Assembly (NCBI GenBank): GCA_024687165.1
Contig: JAILEY010000001.1
Location: 1-53,974 of the forward strand
DNA length: 53,974 nt
DNA from: Treponema sp.
GTDB lineage: Bacteria > Spirochaetota > Spirochaetia > Treponematales > Treponemataceae
Reading direction: 5' to 3'
Made by a program: the position numbers and the translations under genes. Below the pieces are notes generated by a model. That model ran no database searches, had not been told where the DNA came from, and saw only the letters and a list, made by a program, of their open reading frames with translations. Of the stretch, positions 42,837 to 50,163 are shown piece by piece. Positions within the stretch are counted from its first letter, which is position 1. Each line of letters starts with the position of its first letter.

Positions 42837-44927
42837 CTATCGTTTATTATTATTCTGGTTAGAAAAATTCTGGATTGTAGTCTGCTGTCCTTCAAGATTA
42901 TTCAGCGTTCCCTGCATTGAAGAATATTTCTGCTTGAGTTCCTGTTCTTTTCTCTCCAGTTGAGTTTCAAGCTTTGTAATTTTTTTGTTGCTGTCTTTAA
43001 TTCTGCTGTCAAGAAGGCTTGTTTTATTGGAAATAATTCCGCCTGACTGAACCCATGAAGTTAAAGTCTTGTCCAGTTTTAATGCAATTCCGTCATCAAT
43101 AATCAGGTCTCCGTCACTGTCAAATCCAAAAAGATCTTTAATCTGAGAGAGATTATTTTCCAGTGCCGCATCGAGCTTTTTTTCATCTATTTCAAGATAG
43201 CCGCGCATTTGTGCCGGATTATAGCCGCTTCTGCTTCCTGATGCATTTCCTGAAACACCAATCTGAGAAAGCAGAGTGATTTCAGAATCTTCCCTGGCTT
43301 TATAGTTTGTTGTGATTATCCTCTGAATTGATGATTTTCCGTTTGTGAGTGAAAAATCTCCCTGGAACATTCCAAGTCTTTCTTTTGCCTCGTCCTGTTC
43401 ATCCTTTGAAAGATAGTCAAGTTCACTTATTATTTCAGGTTTAGCCGTTGAAAGAATATTCATTTCTGCTATAACCTGATTGTATTTTCCAACAAAATTG
43501 ATGACCGCATTTTTTGCGCTTTCTGTATCAGGCTGAATTTTAATTGTTGCCTGTTTTTCAGTTTTGTCGTGGATGTGAAGTGTGATATGCGGAACAATGT
43601 CATCTACATCATTTGATGCACGAGTCATTGTAATTCCTTCGTATTTTATTTTTGCATCCTGAGCTCTTGTAATTGCATGGTTTGGTTCATAGCCTGCAGA
43701 TTTTGCTTCATTTGAACTTACTGGAAACGACAGTACGATTTCTTTGCCTGTGTTTGAGTTTCTCAGGACAAGACTTTCCGGATCTTCAAAGTCTGCAAGT
43801 TTAAATGAAACTGTAACTTCACCGTTTTCTGAAGTTTTGAAATATTTTGAATCTAAGAGAGTCTCATTTCCGTTTATGTCTTTTATGAAGAAAAGTTTTT
43901 CATTTTCAGTTGAAACTGGATTTGCGTTTGAAATCTGTTCCGTCTGTTCTTCTCCTGGCGGGGGAAGTGTAGAGTCACTTGTGTTGTTATAAACTGTAAT
44001 TCCTTCGTATGTTATGCTGCCTGCATTTGGGAGAACAAGATTTTCTGCTTCTGAAACAGATTCAAAACTCTTTTCTGTTATGTCGGCAACTTTTTCTGCA
44101 TTAAATGTGAAGGAAAATGTATTTTCAGGTTTTGCTTTTGCTTCTTCAGGAAATTTATATTCGAAGCCGTTTCTTGCACCTACACGGATTTTATCATTTT
44201 TTACTGAAACATTATTTCTTGAAACTGATGGAAGCTCTGTGCCGTCTTCTAAAATTGAAGGTGCTGTTAATTCTGAAAGCCTTATTTTTATTGTCGATTT
44301 TTCAGGCTTTACCATTGTAATCATTCCGGTTTCTTTTGCTAAATCCAGAGCTTTATTTTCAAATATCAGTCTGTTTTCTTCACCGGTTTTCAGGCTTTCT
44401 ATGAGTAATGATTTTTTGTCTTTGCTTACACCGATAAGGCTTGCCTTGACTGTACCACCGCCTCTTTTATTGAGTGCATTAACAAAATCATTGAGTTTTC
44501 CGCCTTTCCATGTGAAATCAACGGTTTTCTCTCCGACTGTAAATGTGTACTTCCCTTGTGGAACCTTGTAGTCAGAATCAATTTCATCGCTCATGAATCT
44601 GTCTGCTGCTGCAGGCTGAAGAATATCAATTTTGAATGAACCGTATTCTGCTTCTCGGCCCGCTTCTACAGTAACAGCGTCTTCATCTGAGGATGATGAT
44701 AATTTGTTATTAAACGGATTTTCAAAAGAGTAGAGTGTTTTAACGCTATCCCGGAGTGAGGACATTTTTTGATTTACAGTACGCCATGCGTCCTGCTGTT
44801 TCTGGTAGTTTTCAAGGGAAGTTTTTTCGCGCTCCAAAGGAACACGTTCAACTTTCATGAGTGCTTCTACGAGGTCATTTGTCTTGTATTTGTCGCTTAC
44901 GCCGGGTATGTTGATTCCGTCTGCCAT
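42837..44927 (-). CDS. fliD: Flagellar filament cap protein FliD
   Basis: A capping protein of 696 residues (E. coli 468; spirochaete homologues are long). The N-terminal FliD domain starts MADGINIPGVSDKYKTNDLVEALMK (NIPGVSDKYKTNDLVEALMK) and has RTVNQKMSSLRDSVKTLYS. The C-terminal FliD domain has GVSGNASGSRSGYNPAQMRG and ELEIDEKKLDAAL-type text (YLEIDEKKLDAALENNLSQI). The end is a coiled coil (IKDSNKKITKLETQLERKEQ). The central ~250 residues are variable. No good Shine-Dalgarno precedes the ATG; it starts 10 nt after the flaG stop, so coupling to flaG translation is likely. Confidence 0.95.
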   Translation of the reverse strand: MADGINIPGVSDKYKTNDLVEALMKVERVPLEREKTSLENYQKQQDAWRTVNQKMSSLRDSVKTLYSFENPFNNKLSSSSDEDAVTVEAGREAEYGSFKIDILQPAAADRFMSDEIDSDYKVPQGKYTFTVGEKTVDFTWKGGKLNDFVNALNKRGGGTVKASLIGVSKDKKSLLIESLKTGEENRLIFENKALDLAKETGMITMVKPEKSTIKIRLSELTAPSILEDGTELPSVSRNNVSVKNDKIRVGARNGFEYKFPEEAKAKPENTFSFTFNAEKVADITEKSFESVSEAENLVLPNAGSITYEGITVYNNTSDSTLPPPGEEQTEQISNANPVSTENEKLFFIKDINGNETLLDSKYFKTSENGEVTVSFKLADFEDPESLVLRNSNTGKEIVLSFPVSSNEAKSAGYEPNHAITRAQDAKIKYEGITMTRASNDVDDIVPHITLHIHDKTEKQATIKIQPDTESAKNAVINFVGKYNQVIAEMNILSTAKPEIISELDYLSKDEQDEAKERLGMFQGDFSLTNGKSSIQRIITTNYKAREDSEITLLSQIGVSGNASGSRSGYNPAQMRGYLEIDEKKLDAALENNLSQIKDLFGFDSDGDLIIDDGIALKLDKTLTSWVQSGGIISNKTSLLDSRIKDSNKKITKLETQLERKEQELKQKYSSMQGTLNNLEGQQTTIQNFSNQNNNKR

Positions 44928-44937
44928 TTAAATGCTT

Positions 44938-45309
44938 TTAGATCATTTCATCAAAGAGCAATCCGATGGCATGCTTCATTCTGGCCTGGATTCTCTGCAG
45001 ATCTTCCGATGGTATCTGTCGAATGACTTCGTTTGTTGATGAATTTACAACTGTAACAACAATCTTGTTCAATTCGTCGTTTACGGTGAACTTAAGCTTA
45101 TTACCTGTCACCATGTCTGAAAGTCTCTGCAATTCTTTAGCCGAAGCTTCAATCTGTGCCTTATTCTGCTCAATGTTTTCAAGTACTTCTGCTGCACTTG
45201 AAGGCATTGGTGTATCAACAGGTTCAACTGAAGTTTTTTTAGAAAGAGAATTGTAGACTTTCTGGCCATCCATTGCCATTGTCTTGCCATAAGTACTTAT
45301 TGTATTCAT
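44938..45309 (-). CDS. flaG: FlaG-family flagellar protein
   Basis: A protein of 123 residues from the ATG at 45309. The FlaG core is LKFTVNDELNKIVVTVVNSS followed by TNEVIRQIPSEDLQRI and a C-terminal helix ending IGLLFDEMI. FlaG affects filament length in other bacteria. The start choice matters: an ATG two codons upstream is only 2 nt from AGGAGG, while 45309 has the normal 8-nt spacing. The reading frame continues further upstream without supporting signals. The Shine-Dalgarno is the loop of a perfect hairpin (see 45312-45330). It precedes fliD on the same strand. Confidence 0.88.
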   Translation of the reverse strand: MNTISTYGKTMAMDGQKVYNSLSKKTSVEPVDTPMPSSAAEVLENIEQNKAQIEASAKELQRLSDMVTGNKLKFTVNDELNKIVVTVVNSSTNEVIRQIPSEDLQRIQARMKHAIGLLFDEMI

Positions 45310-45311
45310 GG

Positions 45312-45330
45312 ACATTTCCTCCTGAAATGT
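45312..45330 (-). promoter_or_regulatory. flaG Shine-Dalgarno in hairpin loop: candidate CsrA site
   Basis: On the minus strand ACATTTC-AGGAG-GAAATGT: a perfect 7-bp stem (45330-45324 with 45318-45312) with the Shine-Dalgarno AGGAG as the loop, ending 2 nt before the ATG. CsrA recognises A(N)GGA in loops. Confidence 0.75.
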
Positions 45331-45331
45331 A

Positions 45332-45344
45332 AAAGTTCCACTTT
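45332..45344 (-). promoter_or_regulatory. Second GGA hairpin upstream of flaG
   Basis: On the minus strand AAAGT-GGA-ACTTT, a 5-bp stem with a GGA triloop, immediately before the first hairpin. It competes with a longer stem AAGTTCC/GGAACTT (45361-45335) that would bury the GGA. Confidence 0.5.
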
Positions 45345-45434
45345 CTTTTATACGGAACTTCCGATGCAAACATCCTGTTCGCATTATAGAAAAGACAAAA
45401 TCTGCATGGCAGAAATTGCCGCTTGTTAAAGAGA

Positions 45435-45470
45435 AAGAGCGGGAAGGGGGCGCCTCCCCTCCACACTCTT
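45435..45470 (-). terminator. GC-rich hairpin between flaB and flaG
   Basis: On the minus strand AAGAG (45470-45466) pairs with CTCTT (45439-45435), and inside it GGAGGGG pairs with CCCCTTCC around AGGCG. The following TTCTCTTTAAC is a poor T-tract. It may partly terminate flaB transcripts or shield their 3' end. Confidence 0.55.
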
Positions 45471-45543
45471 GCACAACCAACTGTCTAAAAGAAGACATCC
45501 AGATTTCTCTTAGAAGCCATGGTTGCGTTTGTTTTTGTTCAGA

Positions 45544-46398
45544 CTACTGAAGCAAAGCCAAAACGTTCTGTGACTGGCTGTTAGCCTGTGCGAGCATAGC
45601 TGTTCCAGACTGTGAAAGAATAGAATTCTTTGTGTATTCAACCATTTCAGAAGCCATATCTGTATCGCGAATAAGAGATTCAGCTCCCTGTGTATTTTCA
45701 GCTGCTACAGCGATTCCGTTAGCTGCCATTTCGAAGCGGTTCTGGTATGCACCAAGATCTGCTCTCTGGCGTGAAACCTGCTTAAGTGCTGCATCGACTG
45801 TACCGATAGCCATATTAGCTGCATCTGGAGTAGAGATTGAAATCTGTTCATCTGTACCCTGTGTGCCTTTGAGTCCGAGAGCTGTTGCAGACATTGTACC
45901 GATGAAAGCTGTTACTCTCTGATCCATGTTTGCTCCAACCTGGAATGTCATTACGTTGTTTGTTGCAGAATTTGCAGCAAAACGACCTGTAAGAAGGTTC
46001 ATTCCGTTGAACTGTGCCTGGCTTGCAATGCGGTCTACTTCAGCAACGAGCTGAGAAACTTCAACCTGGATCTGCATGCGGTCTTCATCGCTGTAGATTC
46101 CGTTAGCTGACTGAACTGAAAGTTCACGAACACGCTGCAAGATATCTGTTGTTTCTGCAAGGTATCCTTCAGTACACTGAATGAAAGAAATACCGTTCTG
46201 GATATTCTTGTTAGCCTGATTCAATCCGCGGATCTGTGAGCGCATCTTTTCAGATACTGCAAGTCCTGAAGCGTCGTCTCCAGCGCGGTTGATCTTTTCG
46301 CCTGAACTGAGTTTTTCAATGTTGCCGAGCAACTGTGAATTGTTTACACCCAAAGTGCGGTTAGCAAACATTGAGCTCATGTTGTGATTAATGACCAT
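45544..46398 (-). CDS. flaB: Periplasmic flagellin, class B (first)
   Basis: A filament core protein of 284 residues (spirochaete FlaB ~286). The N-terminal D0/D1 helices [19 protein letters not shown] and [19 protein letters not shown], and the C-terminal [20 protein letters not shown] (e.g. [17 protein letters not shown]) with [13 protein letters not shown], are conserved. The middle is short, as in all spirochaetal FlaBs. It has a single cysteine at residue 75 ([10 protein letters not shown]), where the paralogue has Thr. GGAGGA lies 7 nt before the ATG. Its long leader (46399-46610) carries a large inverted repeat and an extended -10 promoter rather than a sigma-28 site. Confidence 0.97.
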   Translation of the reverse strand: MVINHNMSSMFANRTLGVNNSQLLGNIEKLSSGEKINRAGDDASGLAVSEKMRSQIRGLNQANKNIQNGISFIQCTEGYLAETTDILQRVRELSVQSANGIYSDEDRMQIQVEVSQLVAEVDRIASQAQFNGMNLLTGRFAANSATNNVMTFQVGANMDQRVTAFIGTMSATALGLKGTQGTDEQISISTPDAANMAIGTVDAALKQVSRQRADLGAYQNRFEMAANGIAVAAENTQGAESLIRDTDMASEMVEYTKNSILSQSGTAMLAQANSQSQNVLALLQ

Positions 46399-46497
46399 AT
46401 TTGTCCTCCATGATTCTGTTCATAATGCATCATGCACTATGCCTGGCTGTAAAGGCATTTGCCGGTTCTTGCGCCCCCAGCAAAAGTTTTAGACCAT

Positions 46498-46567
46498 ACA
46501 GCAGGAACTGTTACTTAAAATAAGTTTAAGCCTTGTACAAAAACTTTTAAGTAACTGTCTATGCTGT
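46498..46567 (-). promoter_or_regulatory. Large inverted repeat in the flaB leader
   Basis: ACAGCA (46498-46503) pairs with TGCTGT (46562-46567), and GTTACTTAAAA (46510-46520) pairs with TTTTAAGTAAC (46545-46555), with a 6-nt internal loop and a 24-nt apical loop. It lies in the transcribed leader. Confidence 0.65.
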
Positions 46568-46617
46568 TACAGCACATCAAAGAGAACTGATTTCAAAGAA
46601 CATTAGTCTTACATGCC

Positions 46618-46626
46618 ATTATAGCA
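46618..46626 (-). promoter_or_regulatory. Extended -10 promoter of the first flaB
   Basis: On the minus strand TGCTATAAT (46626-46618), a perfect TGnTATAAT. No strong -35 is seen. The predicted leader is about 210 nt. Confidence 0.55.
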
Positions 46627-46794
46627 CATATCTGACTAAAATCCACATCTAAAATTGCGGAATTTTTTGAAAAAACGGGAAGTCATTAAGAAATGAAAGT
46701 AGGGTTGCCTTACATCATTCAAGCCGCCTGCAGAAAAATAATTTTTTATACAGGTGCTTTGAACGTGTAAAACAATCTTACACCGCTTAATCAA

Positions 46795-46820
46795 ACAAAA
46801 GACACAGCATAAACTGTGTC
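46795..46820 (-). terminator. Terminator of the second flaB
   Basis: On the minus strand GACACAG (46820-46814), a 6-nt loop and CTGTGTC (46807-46801) are followed by TTTTGTTTGA, 23 nt after the stop. Confidence 0.75.
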
Positions 46821-46843
46821 CTTTGTTCTATCAGTATATCACA

Positions 46844-47704
46844 CTACTGAAGCAAAGACAATACGCTCTGAGACTGAGCATTTGCCTGAGCAAGCATAGC
46901 TGTTCCAGCCTGTGACAATACCTGATTCTTTGTGAATTCAACCATCTGTGAAGCCATATCTGTATCACGGATTCTAGATTCACTTGCCTGTGTGTTTTCA
47001 GCTGCAATATCGAGTCCCTTTACAGTGAATTCGAGGCGGTTCTGGTATGCACCAAGGTCTGCACGCTGCTTGTTGATTACTTTAAGAGCTTCATCAAGTG
47101 TGCCGATTGCGCGGTTGGCCAAATCTGGAGCTGCAATGCTCATGATTTCTTCTGTACCAAGTGTTCTAAGACCGAGAGCTGCTGCACTCATTGTACCAAT
47201 GAATACCTGAGTTCTCTGATCCATGTTAGCACCAATGTGGAGCCACATAGAAGCAGTTGGTGTGTTTTCACCTGTTGGCTGAGCGAAGCGTCCTGTGAGC
47301 ATATTCATACCGTTGAACTGTGCGCAAGATGCAATGCGGTCAACTTCTGCGATGAGAGAAGAAACTTCAACCTGGATCTGCATGCGGTCTTCGTCGCTGT
47401 AGATACCGTTAGCAGACTGAACTGCAAGTTCGCGGATGCGCTGAACGATGTCTGTTGTTTCCTGGAGATAACCTTCTGTTGTCTGAATGAAACTGATTCC
47501 GTTTGCAGCGTTTCTTGAAGCCTGGTTCAATCCACGGATCTGTGAACGCATTTTTTCAGAAACTGCGAGTCCTGAAGCGTCGTCACCAGCGCGGTTGATT
47601 TTTTCTCCTGAAGAGAGCTTTTCCATATCCTTTGTGAGTGATGTCTGAGTTACACCCAAAGCGCGGTTGGAAAACATTGCTGACATGTTGTGATTAATGA
47701 CCAT
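46844..47704 (-). CDS. flaB: Periplasmic flagellin, class B (second)
   Basis: A protein of 286 residues starting [11 protein letters not shown] at 47704, with GGAGG 8 nt upstream; an in-frame upstream ATG at 47719 overlaps that Shine-Dalgarno and was not used. N- and C-terminal D0/D1 helices are as in the other FlaB ([35 protein letters not shown]). It differs mainly between residues 140 and 165 ([19 protein letters not shown]). It has a single cysteine at residue 127 ([10 protein letters not shown]). The leader carries a perfect AGGA-loop hairpin and a candidate sigma-28 promoter, so it is probably under both FliA and CsrA/FliW control. Confidence 0.97.
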   Translation of the reverse strand: MVINHNMSAMFSNRALGVTQTSLTKDMEKLSSGEKINRAGDDASGLAVSEKMRSQIRGLNQASRNAANGISFIQTTEGYLQETTDIVQRIRELAVQSANGIYSDEDRMQIQVEVSSLIAEVDRIASCAQFNGMNMLTGRFAQPTGENTPTASMWLHIGANMDQRTQVFIGTMSAAALGLRTLGTEEIMSIAAPDLANRAIGTLDEALKVINKQRADLGAYQNRLEFTVKGLDIAAENTQASESRIRDTDMASQMVEFTKNQVLSQAGTAMLAQANAQSQSVLSLLQ

Positions 47705-47733
47705 AGTTTGTTCCTCCATTGAACATTTTAAAA

Positions 47734-47751
47734 AGTCAAATCCTTTTGACT
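47734..47751 (-). promoter_or_regulatory. AGGA-loop hairpin in flaB leader: candidate CsrA site
   Basis: On the minus strand AGTCAAA-AGGA-TTTGACT: a perfect 7-bp stem (47751-47745 with 47740-47734) with the loop AGGA. It lies 17 nt upstream of the Shine-Dalgarno GGAGG, itself a second GGA. This two-site layout matches the CsrA-regulated hag leader of Bacillus. Confidence 0.8.
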
Positions 47752-47870
47752 CTTTTTGGTAAAGTAAAAGATTACATCTGTATTACAAGGCTACATCTGC
47801 AATCTTTTACGTGAATCCCCTGATCGTTGTCTTCATACGAAGTTGAGCGGTCATAGTTCCTCGGTAATAA

Positions 47871-47898
47871 TTTTCGGTATATATCATTAAAATCTTTA
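47871..47898 (-). promoter_or_regulatory. Candidate sigma-28 promoter of the second flaB
   Basis: On the minus strand TAAAGATT (TAAA at 47898-47895) and ACCGAAAA (47878-47871) are 16 nt apart counting from TAAA. The consensus is TAAAGTTT/GCCGATAA with 15. The -35 half matches 7 of 8 and the -10 half 6 of 8. It would give a leader of about 160 nt. Confidence 0.55.
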
Positions 47899-47930
47899 AT
47901 ATTTTTTTTGATTTTTTTTTTATTTTTTTT

Positions 47931-47936
47931 TATTAT
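47931..47936 (+). promoter_or_regulatory. Candidate -10 box of the cyclo-ligase gene
   Basis: TATTAT (47931-47936) ends 7 nt before the ATG at 47944, with no Shine-Dalgarno. The surrounding T-rich sequence makes chance matches likely. Confidence 0.35.
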
Positions 47937-47943
47937 TCAATTT

Positions 47944-48534
47944 ATGGAAAAGAAAGAACTTAGAAAATCAATGAAAGAAATTTTGTCAAAGCTTGATCCG
48001 GTTTCCAAGGCCTTTGAAAGCTGTGGAAGATGTGTATCATTCATTCAGTCTCAATATTTTAAGTCTGCAAAAGTGATTTTTGGATTCATGCCGATGAATG
48101 ATGAACTGGATGTTCTGCCTGTTTTAAGGGAATCTCTTAATCAGGAAAAAATAGTTCTTCTTCCACGAATTATAAGCGGCACAAATAAAATGGATTTTTT
48201 TTATATCGATAAGGATATCAATGCGGAAACTGTAAAAGGTGAATTTGGAATTTATGAGCCTTCATCTTCATGCAGAAAAGCTGATATTTCTCAGATTTGC
48301 ACAGAATATTCCGGATGCGAAATTTCAGTGCTTGTTCCGGGTCTTGCTTTTGGAAAAGATAATTCGCGGCTTGGAAGGGGAAAGAGTTTTTATGATTCTT
48401 TTCTTTCTGAACTTACTTCAAAATGCAATGAAAAGCCTGTTTTCTGCGGAGTATGCTATAAAGCTCAGATTGTTGATTCTGTTCCCGTAGAAAAACATGA
48501 TGTAAAGATGGATTTTCTGATTCAAAATATTTAA
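47944..48534 (+). CDS. fthC: 5-formyltetrahydrofolate cyclo-ligase
   Basis: Converts 5-formyl-THF to 5,10-methenyl-THF with ATP, returning the stored cofactor to one-carbon metabolism. It has 196 residues from MEKKELRKSM at 47944 (family ~180-200); upstream codons are T-rich and not used. Motifs: the N-terminal KKELRKSMKEIL, IFGFMPMNDELD, VLLPRIISGTNKMDFF and the glycine-rich LGRGKSFYDSFL (family: G-x-G-x-G-YYDR), where SF-YD replaces the usual GYYD. It is transcribed divergently from flaB. No Shine-Dalgarno is visible. Confidence 0.92.
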   Translation: MEKKELRKSMKEILSKLDPVSKAFESCGRCVSFIQSQYFKSAKVIFGFMPMNDELDVLPVLRESLNQEKIVLLPRIISGTNKMDFFYIDKDINAETVKGEFGIYEPSSSCRKADISQICTEYSGCEISVLVPGLAFGKDNSRLGRGKSFYDSFLSELTSKCNEKPVFCGVCYKAQIVDSVPVEKHDVKMDFLIQNI

Positions 48535-48601
48535 TAGTTTTTTTCTTTTATGTATTGTTTGAAATGTTAATTTACTGTATTCTTTGCTGACAACTAAAAA
48601 A

Positions 48602-48660
48602 AGCTGACGTTGACAGCTGTTGGACAATATCCCGAGTTAAGGATGAGGTTAGCGCCTCAT
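48602..48660 (+). promoter_or_regulatory. Structured leader of the dat-ddc operon
   Basis: Two hairpins precede dat: AGCTG/CAGCT with a 7-nt loop (48602-48618) and ATGAGG/CCTCAT with loop TTAGCG (48643-48660), separated by TTGGACAATATCCCGAG. The second ends 21 nt before the ATG. No known riboswitch class is recognised. Confidence 0.45.
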
Positions 48661-48680
48661 TTCAGTAATGGAGAAAGTCG

Positions 48681-50039
48681 ATGCTTGAAAATAAGGGCAC
48701 CAATCAGTATTTCATTACCAGACAGGAATCCACAGAATCTAATGCCCGCAGTTATCCGCGCAAATTTCCGTTTGCACTGGCAAAAGCCAAAGGATCGTGG
48801 GTTGAGGACGTAGAAGGAAACAGGTATCTGGATTTTTTGTGCGGTGCAGGAACTCTTGCACTTGGTCACAATGACGACGAAGTAAATCAGGCAATGGTTG
48901 AGTTGATAAACAGCGGCTCACCACTTCACACTCTTGATTTAACTACACCTACCAAAGATGCATTTGTACAAACTCTGCTTTCTAAACTTCCAAAAGAATT
49001 TTCAGAAAATGCAAAGATTCAGTTTTGCTCACCAAGCGGAACTGATGCAACAGACGCTGCTTTAAAACTTTGTAAGACTGCAACTGGTCGTACAAGTATA
49101 ATTGCTTTCCAGGGCGGATATCATGGAATGGGTCATGGTGCCATGGCTTGTACCGGAAACCTTGGTGCAAAATCAAAGATCAATGGCCTTATGCCGGAAG
49201 TTCATTTCTTCCCGGCTCCTAATTCTTATCGCTGTCCGTTTGGGCTTTGTGGAGATGCTGGAATCGATGCATGCTGTAATTTTTTTGAGCGTACTCTTAA
49301 GGATCCTGAAAGCGGAATTCCAAAGCCTGCAGCTGTTATTATAGAACCAATTCAGGGAGAAGGCGGAGTAATCCCAATGCCTCCAAAGTTCATGCAGACA
49401 ATCCGTCGCGTAACAAAAGAACTTGAAATCCCAATGATCGTTGATGAAATTCAGTGCGGAATGGGAAGAAGCGGAAAACTTTTTGCATTTGAATATTCGG
49501 ATATTATTCCTGATGTAGTTCTTATCTCAAAAGCAATCGGTGGAACACAGCCTCTTGCTGTTGTTGTATATAATAAGGAGCTTGACAAGTGGCAGCCTGG
49601 TGCACACGCAGGAACTTTCCGTGGAAACCAGCTTGCTATGAAAGCAGGAACTGTTGTTTTAAACAGAGTTTCAAAACCTGAATTCCTTGCTGATGTTGTA
49701 CGTAAGGGTGAAATATACCGCAGTCGTGTGAAAGCAATCAAGGATAAGGTAAGTATAATCGGTGATGTTCGTGGAATCGGTCTTATGTGCGGAATTGAAT
49801 TTGTTGATCCGCGCAAAGAAAAAGATTCTCTTGGATCATATCCGTTCAGCGGAGAGATTGCAGCAAAAGTTCAGCATATGTGCTTTGAAAATAAACTTGT
49901 CATGGAAAAAGGCGGAAGATTCGGCAGCGTAATGAGATGTCTTTGTGCGTTGAATATCAGCGATGAAGACCTTAACCATGGACTTGATATTTTTGAAAAA
50001 GTTGTTCTGCAGGTGAATGCAGAAATTACAGGAAAATAA
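48681..50039 (+). CDS. dat: Diaminobutyrate-2-oxoglutarate aminotransferase
   Basis: A class III PLP aminotransferase of 452 residues that would convert aspartate semialdehyde plus glutamate to L-2,4-diaminobutyrate. Motifs: the N-terminal YPRKFPFALAKAKGSWVEDVEG (PRKFPFALAKAKGS), SPSGTDATDAALKL, the EPIQGEGGVIPMP loop, DEIQCGMGRSG and the PLP lysine in VLISKAIGG. The N-terminus and ISKAIGGTQPLAVVVYN are typical of Dat/EctB rather than of GSA aminomutase or ornithine aminotransferase. No ectA or ectC is nearby, and a PLP decarboxylase gene follows, so Dat is preferred. GGAG lies 7 nt before the ATG. Confidence 0.88.
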   Translation: MLENKGTNQYFITRQESTESNARSYPRKFPFALAKAKGSWVEDVEGNRYLDFLCGAGTLALGHNDDEVNQAMVELINSGSPLHTLDLTTPTKDAFVQTLLSKLPKEFSENAKIQFCSPSGTDATDAALKLCKTATGRTSIIAFQGGYHGMGHGAMACTGNLGAKSKINGLMPEVHFFPAPNSYRCPFGLCGDAGIDACCNFFERTLKDPESGIPKPAAVIIEPIQGEGGVIPMPPKFMQTIRRVTKELEIPMIVDEIQCGMGRSGKLFAFEYSDIIPDVVLISKAIGGTQPLAVVVYNKELDKWQPGAHAGTFRGNQLAMKAGTVVLNRVSKPEFLADVVRKGEIYRSRVKAIKDKVSIIGDVRGIGLMCGIEFVDPRKEKDSLGSYPFSGEIAAKVQHMCFENKLVMEKGGRFGSVMRCLCALNISDEDLNHGLDIFEKVVLQVNAEITGK

Positions 50040-50163
50040 TTTTAAATCAGCCTGCTGATTTTTCAGTAAAGGCAATTATCTTCCCGCAGAAAACGCGGAT
50101 TGGCGCAGGGCAGTGCTTTGCGAATTCTGCGGATTCTGCGGGATTTTTTTTAAGGGGACACAT

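Larger units (their letters stand above)
46399..46795. other. Long intergenic region between the two flaB genes
   Basis: About 400 nt without a supported gene. Going upstream from flaB on the minus strand it holds the Shine-Dalgarno GGAGGA, a 6-bp hairpin ATGCCT/AGGCAT, the inverted repeat 46498-46567 and the promoter 46618-46626. The rest, to the terminator of the second flaB, shows nothing that I can name. Confidence 0.6.

Noticed and set aside
46932..47518. Plus-strand frames opposite the second flaB
   Set aside because: They are antisense to a highly conserved flagellin and have no start signals.
48602..48660. Known riboswitch (lysine, SAM, guanidine, preQ1) upstream of dat
   Set aside because: The hairpins and linker do not match the conserved cores of these classes as far as I can recall, so it is reported only as a structured leader.
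48681..50039. Glutamate-1-semialdehyde aminomutase (hemL) as identity of the aminotransferase
   Set aside because: The N-terminal region, the lack of other haem genes and the decarboxylase gene behind it favour diaminobutyrate aminotransferase.
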